Positions 56,296-64,000 of a stretch of 64,000 nt of DNA are shown piece after piece. Each line of letters starts with the position of its first letter. Position 1 is the stretch's first letter. Made by a program: the position numbers and the translations under genes. Under the pieces are notes generated by a model. It was not told where the DNA came from and did no database searches. It saw only the letters and a list, made by a program, of their open reading frames with translations. The stretch lies in NCBI RefSeq assembly GCF_000425405.1, contig NZ_KE384365.1:205594-269593 (forward strand). The letters run 5' to 3'. Source of the stretch: Ferrimonas kyonanensis DSM 18153 (GTDB lineage: Bacteria; Pseudomonadota; Gammaproteobacteria; Enterobacterales; Shewanellaceae).

Positions 56296-57309
56296 ATGCA
56301 GTCAGCCAACATGAAATTCGCCATCGATGATGGCTCCACCAACGTTAAAATCAGCTGGATCGAAAAGGGCCTGGTGCGCAGTGTCACCTCCCCCAACTCC
56401 TTTAGAAAAGACTGGAAAAGCGCCGCGCTGCTGAGCGACCGCAAGGTCTTCAACTACCAGATTGGTGCCACCAAATACACCTACGACGCCACCTCCGACA
56501 AAGCCCTGTCCACCACTCACGTGGCCTTTCAGTACGACGATCTGAACCTGCTGTCGGTACACCACGCTCTGCTGCAAACCGGCGTAAAACCCGGCCCGGT
56601 CAGCATTCTGGTGACCCTGCCAATCACCGAGTACTACAAAGCTGATGATTGTCAGAAGAACGAAGACAACATCGCTCGTAAGAAAGCCAACCTGATGCGC
56701 GACATCAGCCTCAACAAGGGCGAGCTGTTTGAAATTGTCGACGTCGAAGTGCTGCCAGAAAGCCTGCCGGCGGTACTGACCACCCTGATGGATTCCGGCG
56801 TCAACGAATTCACCAAATCACTGGTCATCGACTGCGGCGGCACCACCCTGGACATGGGCGTGATCGTCGGTGAATTCGATGACGTGTCGGCGGTGTACGG
56901 CAATGCCGAAATTGGCGTGTCCATGGTCACCAATGCCGCCCGTAAGGCACTGGCCGCCGCCGACAGCGACGCCAGTTACCTGGTCGCCAACGAACTGATT
57001 AAGCGCCGCCACGACCGCGACTTCGTCAACGAGGTGATCAACGACCTGTCCAAAGTTGACTGGGTACTGGAGCGCATCGAAGACAAGATCACCGAACTGG
57101 GCGCCGCCGTTGCTTACGAAGCCAAAACCTTCACCCGCAACCCCAACCGCATCTACCTGGTGGGCGGTGGCGCCATGCTGATCGAAACCGCCATTCGCGC
57201 CGCCTACCCGACCCTGGGCGACAAGATTGTGCTGGTTCAGGAGCCGCAGGAAGCCCTGTCTCGGGAGATCTGCTGCTACCACGCCGCCGAGCCGGCCGAA
57301 GCGGTTTAA
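56296..57309 (+). CDS. parM: ParM-like actin ATPase (plasmid-segregation type, chromosomal)
   Basis: A 337 aa actin-fold protein closely resembling ParM of plasmid R1. Shared wording includes FAIDDGSTNVK (phosphate 1 loop, residues 8-18), SPNSF, KVFNY, VHHALL, LPITEYY and NIARKKAN. Phosphate 2 is IDCGGTTLDMG (178-188), and the adenosine loop is LVGGGAML (288-295). All nucleotide-site residues look intact, so ATP-driven filaments are expected. R1 ParM polymerises to push plasmid copies apart through ParR bound at parC. AGGAA lies 6 nt before the ATG. The partner gene follows after 12 nt. It lies between valS and GGDEF genes, with no replication or mobility gene in sight. Confidence 0.9.
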   Translation: MQSANMKFAIDDGSTNVKISWIEKGLVRSVTSPNSFRKDWKSAALLSDRKVFNYQIGATKYTYDATSDKALSTTHVAFQYDDLNLLSVHHALLQTGVKPGPVSILVTLPITEYYKADDCQKNEDNIARKKANLMRDISLNKGELFEIVDVEVLPESLPAVLTTLMDSGVNEFTKSLVIDCGGTTLDMGVIVGEFDDVSAVYGNAEIGVSMVTNAARKALAAADSDASYLVANELIKRRHDRDFVNEVINDLSKVDWVLERIEDKITELGAAVAYEAKTFTRNPNRIYLVGGGAMLIETAIRAAYPTLGDKIVLVQEPQEALSREICCYHAAEPAEAV

Positions 57310-57321
57310 TAAGGGCAGCCC

Positions 57322-58074
57322 ATGCGCATTCGATGCAGCTTTACCCTGGAACCTGAGCTCCACGGCTCACACCAGTACGCCGTGGATACCCTGCGCCAAT
57401 GGCAGCAGCAGGAGAAGGGGCGCGGCGACAGCAATGAGGTGGCACAGCTGCGCCGCAATGGCTTCCATCGCGACCTGTATCTGTCTGGCCTGTTTCTGCA
57501 GCAGTTGTCGCCGCAGTTGCCGGCGATGCTGGCCCAGGCGTTGGTGGAAGAGCGGTTGCAGGGGCAGACCCTGACTCAACTGCTGGCCGCCAGCGGCGTC
57601 AGTGTCGATAGCGACAGCGGCGCCGGCCTGTCTGAGGGCCAGTGGACCAAGCTGACCTCGATGCTCAAGACCTCCATGGCGGCCCCCAAGGCCAGCGCCG
57701 AGGTCAACCTGGCACCGCTGCAGCAACAGCTGGAGCAGCTGGTTAACCGGCCGCAACCGGCACAATCCGGCAGCGACCTGTCCGGCGCACTGGCCCAGTT
57801 GGAGCAGCAACAGCAGCAGATTCTGGCCCAGCTACAGCAGTTGGCCAGCCAGAGTAACAACACACCGACGGCTCAACCGGATGCGCATGTCGACCTTGGC
57901 AGCCAGTTTGTGGCACTGAAGCAGGGGCAGGATAAGTTGATGACCCAACTGAAAGCACTGCGCAGCCAGATCAGCAGTGGCAGCTCGGCATCGGTGCAAG
58001 CCGATGCCGAGGCGCCCAGCCTGGATACCCAACTGGCGCTGGCCAGTAAAGTGAAATCGAAAGGAATCTGGTAA
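57322..58074 (+). CDS. ParR-like adaptor with long Gln-rich extension
   Basis: A 250 aa protein in the operon position of parR. The N-terminal 90 residues recall ParR: a short beta strand (IRCSFTLEP), then helices ending RRNGFHRDLYLSGLFLQQLSPQLPAML, which could be a ribbon-helix-helix DNA-binding fold. About 160 further residues are Gln/Ser/Ala-rich with coiled-coil potential (LAQLEQQQQQILAQLQQLAS), a region R1 ParR (about 117 aa) lacks. The last residues, KVKSKGIW, are basic. AAGGG precedes the ATG. Assignment rests mainly on position and weak N-terminal similarity. It ends 5 nt from the convergent GGDEF gene. Confidence 0.6.
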   Translation: MRIRCSFTLEPELHGSHQYAVDTLRQWQQQEKGRGDSNEVAQLRRNGFHRDLYLSGLFLQQLSPQLPAMLAQALVEERLQGQTLTQLLAASGVSVDSDSGAGLSEGQWTKLTSMLKTSMAAPKASAEVNLAPLQQQLEQLVNRPQPAQSGSDLSGALAQLEQQQQQILAQLQQLASQSNNTPTAQPDAHVDLGSQFVALKQGQDKLMTQLKALRSQISSGSSASVQADAEAPSLDTQLALASKVKSKGIW

Positions 58075-58079
58075 CGCGA

Positions 58080-59321
58080 CTACACCAGCCGCTTTTCGCC
58101 GCCGATGGTGACCCAAGGCACCGGCTTGCCATCGTCCACCACCAGACAGTTGCGGCCGCGACTTTTACCCCGATACAGCGCCTTATCGGCCCGAGCCAGC
58201 ACCGCATCGACGCTGTCGTCCTGAGGGCTGTGCTGAGCCAGACCGATGGTGACGGTAATCTGCTGGGGCTGCAACGGCGTCGCCGCTTGCTGCGCTGGCG
58301 CATTCAGCGGCTGGCGCACCGTAAACGGATAATGGGCCACCATCTCCCGCACCGCCTGCAGCGCGCCGATACAGGCGTTACGGTCACGGCTGACGAACAC
58401 CACCACGAACTCCTCACCGCCGAGACGAAACACCTTGCCGCCAGCACCAACTCGCTCCAGCACCTTGGCCACCGCCCGCAGCACCTCGTCCCCGACGTCG
58501 TGACCAAAGGCGTCGTTGAAGTGTTTGAAATGATCAATGTCGACCATCGCCAGGTGGTAGCCTTTCGGATGGTCCAGCAGCATGCTTAACAGGCTGCGGC
58601 GGTTGCGCAAACCGGTGAGCGGATCGAAAAATGCCAATCGGTAACTGTGCAGCACCTGCATGGTGACCACCATCAGGGCAAACAAGCCGAAGCTGACCTC
58701 GGGCCCACACTCGGTATTAAAACCACAGAAGCCAAACCCCATGCTCAGCAACGCCAGCAGCGCCACGCCGTCACTGGTTTCCTGGCGGCGAATCAGCGAC
58801 AACCCGGTGACCAGCAAGTACAGGGTCAGCAGCAGCAGTGGCACCACCGGGGGCATGCCCGGCTCCAACGCCAGCAGTTGTTGCATCCAGTACGAGGTTT
58901 GCTGCGGAAACTGCTGCAACAGGTTGAGAGACACCACCCCGATGGTGGCGATGATCAGGTAACACTGCCAGTTATTGGCTTCACCGGTCATCTCCTCCGG
59001 CAGCCAGCTGAATACCATGATCAACAGCGGCCCCAGCAGGCACAACAACCAGAATGCCACCTCAGTATTGATCGCCAGCTCAGGGTGCAGCCGCTGACTT
59101 TGCAACAATGAGTAGGTCAACAGACTGATGAGAATGAGAAAACTGACTTTAGGTTGGCGGTACAGGCGACTGACCACCCAAGCGATGGGCAGCAGCAGCC
59201 ACGGCAGCAGTAGCACCCCCTGATGCACCAGCGGCTGTGCCTGAGCCACCAGCGCCGGCAAAAGCGCCGCCAATGCACCCAACAGCACAGGCAACAGCAG
59301 CTGCACTGAACGAAAAACCAT
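58080..59321 (-). CDS. membrane diguanylate cyclase (GGEEF), paralogue A
   Basis: A 413 aa protein with about six to seven N-terminal membrane helices (residues 1-225, MASE-like) and no separate periplasmic domain. A GGDEF domain follows: FFDPLTGLRNRRS, VDIDHFKHFNDAFGHDVGDEVL and an intact RLGGEEF. The usual RxxD inhibitory site is absent (GAGG at that position). An insert of about 15 residues (PLNAPAQQAATPLQP) precedes the last strand. It shares layout and wording with the next gene. Confidence 0.88.
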   Translation of the reverse strand: MVFRSVQLLLPVLLGALAALLPALVAQAQPLVHQGVLLLPWLLLPIAWVVSRLYRQPKVSFLILISLLTYSLLQSQRLHPELAINTEVAFWLLCLLGPLLIMVFSWLPEEMTGEANNWQCYLIIATIGVVSLNLLQQFPQQTSYWMQQLLALEPGMPPVVPLLLLTLYLLVTGLSLIRRQETSDGVALLALLSMGFGFCGFNTECGPEVSFGLFALMVVTMQVLHSYRLAFFDPLTGLRNRRSLLSMLLDHPKGYHLAMVDIDHFKHFNDAFGHDVGDEVLRAVAKVLERVGAGGKVFRLGGEEFVVVFVSRDRNACIGALQAVREMVAHYPFTVRQPLNAPAQQAATPLQPQQITVTIGLAQHSPQDDSVDAVLARADKALYRGKSRGRNCLVVDDGKPVPWVTIGGEKRLV

Positions 59322-59441
59322 AAGGACATCCTATCCGATTGTCGCGGTTCTGATGGGCCGCGTTTTGTATCCAATCAGTAAAGGGTAGTCGACTATCGCC
59401 TAAGGAGTAGGCAAAGGCATATAAAAATCAGGGGTAATGGC

Positions 59442-60689
59442 TTACGCCGCCACCCGGCGACGGCTGGGACGCCGGTTGAGCAGGCGATCGGCCTTGATGC
59501 AGTTGCGACCGGCTTGCTTGGCCTGGTATAAGGCCTCGTCGGCGCGCTTCACCACCTGGTCGACACTGGCATCGTCGGCCCGGGGCTGTGCCAGCCCCAT
59601 GCTAACGGTGATGGTTTGCGGTGCCACCTTAGGCGCCTGGCTGCGGCCTCGGCGGGCCACCCCGGCACTTTGCGGGCTGCGCACGTAAAACGGGTAGGCG
59701 GCAATCTCTTCACGAATGGCGTCCAGCGCCGCCAGGCAGCGTTTGCGCTCGCGGCTGCGGAACACGATGGTGAACTCCTCGCCGCCATAGCGGTAAACGG
59801 TGCCGCCAGCCTTTACTCGAGTCAGCATCTGCGCCACCAGTCGCAATACGTCATCGCCGACGTCGTGGCCAAAGGTGTCGTTGAATTTCTTGAAGTGGTC
59901 GATATCGACCATCGCCAGTTGATAACGGCCGGACAACCCCTGCATCAGCGCATCCAGGCTGCGGCGGTTGCGCACCCCGGTCAGCAAGTCGAAGAACGCC
60001 AGCCGGTAGCTGTGCAGTACCAGCAACACCAGCAGGCACAGCCCCAAAATGGTGAACATGGAGGAGGACACCCCAGGGGTGTCGAACTGATAGCAGGTCA
60101 GGCCCAGTGCCATCAGGCACAGCAGCGCCGCCGAGTCGCCTTTATCGCGGCGGCGGGTCTGAATCAGGGTGGAGATGACAAAATAGCAGGCCATCATCAG
60201 GGTCAGCACCCAGGGCAGCGGGTAGCCACCCAGCGCCGTTACCCAGGACGCCAGCCATTGGTGAGTGGCCTCGGCACTGGAGCTGAGCAGCATCGAGAAC
60301 AGGGCAACCGGAGCCAGCAGCAGTGCGTAAGCGAAACCGTTATGACCGGTGGCGATCCACTTCTCCGGCATCACATCAAACAGGAACACCAGCAGCGGCG
60401 CCAGCAGGCACAGGCCCCAGAAAATAAGCTCGGTGTTGCCCTGCGGCAGCGGCACCTGCAGCTTCCACTGGATCACCAAATAACTGGCCAGCGACACCAG
60501 CACCATGAAGCTGAGTTTTTGCAGGCGATAGATGCGACTGACGATCCAGGCACTGGTCAGCAGCACCCAGGGCAGGTTTTGCATCAACCATTGAATTTCA
60601 TTGCTGGACGACACCAGCCAGGAGGGTAGAAACAGCACACTGGCCGCCAGAAACAGCGCCAGACTCAACTGGATCAGGCGATGCGACAT
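59442..60689 (-). CDS. membrane diguanylate cyclase (GGEEF), paralogue B
   Basis: A 415 aa protein with the same design as its neighbour: a multi-helix N-terminus (1-225), then FFDLLTGVRNRRS, VDIDHFKKFNDTFGHDVGDDVL and RYGGEEF. The inhibitory RxxD is absent (KAGG). An insert of similar size sits before the TVSMGLAQ strand. The two are clearly tandem duplicates. AAGGA lies upstream of the ATG. The 120-bp gap to paralogue A has no terminator, so co-transcription is possible. Confidence 0.88.
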   Translation of the reverse strand: MSHRLIQLSLALFLAASVLFLPSWLVSSSNEIQWLMQNLPWVLLTSAWIVSRIYRLQKLSFMVLVSLASYLVIQWKLQVPLPQGNTELIFWGLCLLAPLLVFLFDVMPEKWIATGHNGFAYALLLAPVALFSMLLSSSAEATHQWLASWVTALGGYPLPWVLTLMMACYFVISTLIQTRRRDKGDSAALLCLMALGLTCYQFDTPGVSSSMFTILGLCLLVLLVLHSYRLAFFDLLTGVRNRRSLDALMQGLSGRYQLAMVDIDHFKKFNDTFGHDVGDDVLRLVAQMLTRVKAGGTVYRYGGEEFTIVFRSRERKRCLAALDAIREEIAAYPFYVRSPQSAGVARRGRSQAPKVAPQTITVSMGLAQPRADDASVDQVVKRADEALYQAKQAGRNCIKADRLLNRRPSRRRVAA

Positions 60690-60793
60690 ACCATGAGTCC
60701 TTGTAATCTCCGCCTCAAATAAACTGCCTTTTCAAAAACCTATTGTGACACCCACCTAAAATACCGCATCCGGTAATGGGATCTCCAGCAATA

Positions 60794-60835
60794 GTTGGCT
60801 TAAAGCGACCCCGAAAAGGCAAACTTTAAGCCAAC
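60794..60835. repeat. 12-bp perfect inverted repeat
   Basis: GTTGGCTTAAAG (60794-60805) and CTTTAAGCCAAC (60824-60835) are separated by 18 bp. They lie between the nucleoside hydrolase stop and paralogue B. There is no T-run, so it may be a weak terminator of the hydrolase transcript or an operator for paralogue B. Confidence 0.5.
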
Positions 60836-60853
60836 CGATTCTATCGCACGAAT

Positions 60854-61816
60854 TTACGCCAGCGAGTTGATGCTGTCTTGGTACATCTGCAGCAGACGCT
60901 GGTTGTCGACCTCGACGCACACCTGCTGCGCCCGGAAGCAAGACCACTCGTCGTGATGGTAGAAACGCTCGTCGCTCTTCTGGATGGTCATGCCGATGGC
61001 CGGACCTTCGGTGACCACCCGTACCGGGCCTTTGCGCACCCCGAACAGGCTCGGATCGGCCACGTAGGCCACCGCCGATGGATCGTGCACATGGCAGCCA
61101 TCGACGCCCACTTTCTCGGAGTAGAACTTGAGGTAGAAGCGGCTCACCTGCCAGATGAACTCCCCCACCTCGCCGGCACTGTGGCGCAGCTTATCCAGGT
61201 AGTCGCCGGTAAAGAAGGTCTGGTGGGTTACGTCCAGACCGACAATGGTCACCGGCCAGTCGGCGCAGAACACCTGATCGGCGGCGTGAGGGTCGTCGTG
61301 AATGTTGGCCTCGGCCACCGGTGACACGTTACCGCGATGGCCGCCTTCGCCAAAGGCCGCCCCCATGATCACCACCTCTTTAACGTTGTTGACGATCTCC
61401 GGGTCGTGCTGCAGCGCCAGCGCCAGGTTGGTCAGCGGACCCACCGCCACCAGGGTGATCTCACCGGGGTTCTCGCGAGCCATATCGCACATGTATTCGT
61501 GGGCCGGGCGAGGGTCGATGTTGATGGGGTAATCCAGCGGCACCTCCACCGTACCCAGGCCATGCTCACCGTGCACCACCACCGTAGGGCCAACTGGCTC
61601 GCGGGTCAGCGGACCAGCCGCGCCCTGCACCACCGTGGCGCCCATGTTAAAGGTGTCGTTGATGTAACAGGCATTACGGGTGCAATCTTCGATAACGCCG
61701 TTGCCGTACACCGTGGTGATCGCCACCATATCGACGTTGTCGTGGGCGTGGGCAAACAGCAGGGCCATGGCATCATCGATGCCCGGATCGGTATCAAAAA
61801 TAATCTTTTGCGACAT
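60854..61816 (-). CDS. inosine-uridine preferring nucleoside hydrolase
   Basis: A 320 aa N-ribohydrolase that splits ribonucleosides into base and ribose. The calcium-binding signature FDTDPGIDDAMAL is at residues 6-18. VAVGPLTNLALAL and the C-terminal HDPSAVAY with its calcium-ligand Asp are present. The exact substrate (RihA, RihB or RihC type) cannot be told from sequence alone. The ATG before SQKIIFDTDPG was chosen; the upstream in-frame residues look non-coding. Divergent from the MFS gene. Confidence 0.9.
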   Translation of the reverse strand: MSQKIIFDTDPGIDDAMALLFAHAHDNVDMVAITTVYGNGVIEDCTRNACYINDTFNMGATVVQGAAGPLTREPVGPTVVVHGEHGLGTVEVPLDYPINIDPRPAHEYMCDMARENPGEITLVAVGPLTNLALALQHDPEIVNNVKEVVIMGAAFGEGGHRGNVSPVAEANIHDDPHAADQVFCADWPVTIVGLDVTHQTFFTGDYLDKLRHSAGEVGEFIWQVSRFYLKFYSEKVGVDGCHVHDPSAVAYVADPSLFGVRKGPVRVVTEGPAIGMTIQKSDERFYHHDEWSCFRAQQVCVEVDNQRLLQMYQDSINSLA

Positions 61817-62018
61817 AGTAGACTCGTTTTTTATTCTTCTGCCCGAAGGCAATACCACAGAGATGACGCCATTATCGGCAACCCTCAGCAGGATTTCTGC
61901 GCGCTCTACCGCGTTTACCGGATAAGGTCAAATCTAAGACTTCATTGATGATTTGTATTATTCCACACTCTGAAACGAGAGTATTCTGTGGACACTGACA
62001 GCACAGAGTAACCCATAG

Positions 62019-63212
62019 ATGGCAACCCTCGCCGGCCGCAACTACCTCAAAGCCCTGACCGCCCTCACCCTGGCGGCGATGGTGGTGTTCTGCAACCTGT
62101 ACGTGGCACAGCCAATGCTGCCGATGCTGGCCGAAGCCTTTGAGCTGGACGCCGCCACCGCCAACTGGCTGCACGCCGGGGCGCCGCTGGCGCTGGCAAT
62201 ATTCCTGATCCCCTGGGCCATGGTCTCCGACGCCATCGGTCGCCGCCCCATTATGCTGTTGTCGCTCACCAGCCTGCCGCTGATCAACCTGGCGCTGCTC
62301 AACACCAGCAGCGTCGAGTGGTTCATTGTGCTGCGCATTGTTCACGGCATTATGCTGGCCGGCTTTGTGGCGGTGGCCGCCGCCTGGATGTCGGAAGAGA
62401 TTGGCGCCCAGCGCCTGCCCGCCGCCATGGGCAGCTACGTGGCCGCCAACGCCATCGGTGGCCTTAGCGGCCGGTTGATCGGCGGCATGGCCAGCTACTT
62501 CGACGACTGGCAGGTGCCGTTTATTACCCTGGTGGTGCTCAGCTGCGCTGCCGCACTGATGCTCAGTACAATGCTGCCGCAACAACGCAACTTTCAGCCC
62601 AGCACCACCTCGCTGCGCCACGCCGCCAAGGGGCTGATAGCCCACCTGAAAAACCCGCAGCTGCAACCGGCGTTCCTGATTGCCGGGCTGACCTTCGGCA
62701 CCTTCGTTAACCTGTTTACCGTGCTGACGTTCCAGCTGTCTCAGACCCCGTGGAGCCTGACCACCTTTCAGCTGTCACTGCTGTTTTTGACCTACCTGGC
62801 CGGCAGCATCTCGGCCCAGCTGTCGGGCCGCTGGCTGCGCTACTACACCGCCCCGGCGGGGATGCAGACCGGCGCCCTGTTCCTGATCATGGGCACGGTG
62901 ATCACCCTGTCGGCGGACCTGCGCATCATCATTGTTGGCTTGCTGTTGTGTTCGGTGGGTTTTTTCCAGATTCACAGCCTGGCCTACAGCTGGGTGGGCA
63001 AAAACGCGGTCAAAGAGCGGGCCAAGGCCAGCTCCCTGTATTTGGTGCATTACTACCTGGGCGCCAGCCTCGGTGGCTTTGTGCTGTTGCCGATTTGGGA
63101 ATACGGCGGCTGGCACCTGGTGGTGGCCACCAGCCTCGGCTGCTACGCGCTGATCGTGCTGCTGGCACACAAGCTGCAACTGGTAACTCGGGTCGCGCGC
63201 ACCGCCTCCTGA
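62019..63212 (+). CDS. MFS transporter, YnfM-like
   Basis: A 397 aa inner membrane carrier with twelve predicted helices. NLYVAQPMLPMLAEAF in helix 1 and the loop 2-3 motif DAIGRRPIML are typical of the major facilitator family. It resembles the YnfM drug/arabinose-efflux-like group; the substrate is unknown. Its position opposite a nucleoside hydrolase could suggest nucleoside or base transport, but nothing in the sequence proves that. Confidence 0.85.
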   Translation: MATLAGRNYLKALTALTLAAMVVFCNLYVAQPMLPMLAEAFELDAATANWLHAGAPLALAIFLIPWAMVSDAIGRRPIMLLSLTSLPLINLALLNTSSVEWFIVLRIVHGIMLAGFVAVAAAWMSEEIGAQRLPAAMGSYVAANAIGGLSGRLIGGMASYFDDWQVPFITLVVLSCAAALMLSTMLPQQRNFQPSTTSLRHAAKGLIAHLKNPQLQPAFLIAGLTFGTFVNLFTVLTFQLSQTPWSLTTFQLSLLFLTYLAGSISAQLSGRWLRYYTAPAGMQTGALFLIMGTVITLSADLRIIIVGLLLCSVGFFQIHSLAYSWVGKNAVKERAKASSLYLVHYYLGASLGGFVLLPIWEYGGWHLVVATSLGCYALIVLLAHKLQLVTRVARTAS

Positions 63213-63270
63213 GCCGACACCCCAGCCCCTGAACCAATGCTCTAACCGCTTACTGAGCCAGCACCGGCCG

Positions 63271-63714
63271 TTACTCTTTGCTACGCACCGTCAGCACGTC
63301 GCAGTCGACGCTGTGCAGCACCCGGTTGGCGGTGGAGCCCAGCAGCCGCTGCAGGCCGGAGTGGCCATGGGTGCCCATCACAACCAGGTCGATGCCCAGC
63401 TCGGTGACCGTGGCCTCAATCGCCTTGGCAGCCTTGCCTTCTCGCACCAGCACGTGGTCGTCGTCCAGTTGCATATCCTTAGCCAGTGCCCGCATTCGCT
63501 GCTGCGACTCCTGGCAGATCTCCTGCTTAAACCCCTTCAGGTGGCCACTGAAACTGGCCGACTCAAACAGGTAGCGCTCCGCCAGCGTCTCATCCACATG
63601 CAGCAGAAACAATTCGGCGCCATGATCGGCCGCCACCTTCATGCCCTTGGCAACGATCCACTCATTGTCACCATGAAAATCGAGCGGTATTAAAACCTTG
63701 CTGTAAACGCTCAT
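63271..63714 (-). CDS. universal stress protein (UspA family)
   Basis: A 147 aa cytoplasmic protein. It starts with a VLIPLDF strand and ends with the ATP-binding pattern G-x2-G-x9-G-S in MGTHGHSGLQRLLGSTANRVL, so it is probably a nucleotide-binding Usp. An inserted helix of about 30 residues (ERYLFESASFSGHLKGFKQE) lies after the second strand. Convergent with the MFS gene. Confidence 0.92.
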   Translation of the reverse strand: MSVYSKVLIPLDFHGDNEWIVAKGMKVAADHGAELFLLHVDETLAERYLFESASFSGHLKGFKQEICQESQQRMRALAKDMQLDDDHVLVREGKAAKAIEATVTELGIDLVVMGTHGHSGLQRLLGSTANRVLHSVDCDVLTVRSKE

Positions 63715-64000
63715 TTCAAACCTCCCGCGATGGCTGGCTTCGGCGGCGCCAGTGTCGGCTTTGGCCAGACAACAGCCCTAGCCTGACCACGGCAACAGCG
63801 AAAACCCTGTTAATCCCCATTAATTGTAGGTGATTGAATCGACAGCGGCGCAATCAACAAACAAAGGGGATTGAGAAAACAGCCTTAGATGGCGGCAAAC
63901 CGGTGGCGCTAAAGGGGCCGAGAGCCAACGCCCACTTCCCCTGCCATTCACCGCCGAATCCGCGCTCGAAGCGCGCCTGACGCTTACTCTTTAATGCGCA
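63715..64000. other. terminal intergenic stretch
   Basis: No coding region or RNA was recognised in the last 286 bases. The part nearest 63715 should carry the universal stress gene promoter. Confidence 0.4.

Overview
This looks like the chromosome of a GC-rich marine-type gammaproteobacterium of the Alteromonadales, probably Ferrimonas- or Shewanella-like. That is an inference from gene order and protein resemblance: epd-pgk-fba, speE-speA next to metK and tkt, endA-rsmE-gshB, lptF/lptG divergent from pepA-holC-valS, and many membrane GGDEF proteins. Nearly all of the window is housekeeping chromosome with short intergenic gaps, and no insertion sequence, integrase or CRISPR array was seen.

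Layout. 1-4.5 kb: the end of srmB, a TatD-associated type radical SAM gene, a membrane PAS protein with a decayed GGDEF domain, and a DUF481 outer membrane protein. 4.7-18.1 kb: a central carbon and polyamine block with fba, pgk, epd, a phosphoketolase, tkt, speA and speE on the minus strand, then metK on the plus strand behind three tandem MetJ-box-like 8-mers. 18.2-23.1 kb: a pyroglutamyl-peptidase-like secreted protein with a serine at the expected catalytic cysteine position, a voltage-gated K+ channel with a zinc-ribbon tail coupled to sprT, then endA, rsmE and gshB. 23.2-30.6 kb: a GGDEF/EAL protein, rsmC, three tRNA-Leu(CAG) genes, a FapA-family gene, a SieB-like membrane protein and a TetR regulator. 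31.3-34.9 kb: two spondin-domain secreted proteins followed by an OmpR/EnvZ-type two-component pair. 35.5-38.0 kb: an HlyD/DUF2955 efflux pair and its MarR regulator, with two matching operator-like sites 42 bp apart. 38.1-42.4 kb: a NifX/NifB-like protein and DUF134 regulator with two palindromic operators, then a complete nikKMLQO nickel ECF transporter. 42.7-47.4 kb: gltS, tRNA-Leu(CAA), a chemoreceptor, an RDD protein and a GlsB/YeaQ protein. 47.4-54.8 kb: lptG, lptF, pepA, holC, valS.

The most unusual region is 54.8-58.1 kb. A 1.4 kb array of hairpin-forming repeats (units of about 183 bp, with extra 39 bp sub-units inserted) lies directly upstream of a two-gene operon. The first gene is very similar to ParM, the actin-like ATPase of plasmid R1. 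The second resembles the ParR adaptor at its N-terminus and has a long glutamine-rich extension. An intrinsic-terminator-like hairpin ends about 12 nt before the parM-like start codon. On plasmids, ParM/ParR act on a repeated centromere placed upstream of the operon. Here the operon sits among housekeeping genes and next to what may be a large repeated site, so it is the best candidate for an undescribed chromosomal filament system. The repeat units also resemble dispersed hairpin repeats, so the centromere idea is unproven.

The window ends with two paralogous membrane GGDEF proteins, a nucleoside hydrolase, an MFS transporter and a universal stress protein.
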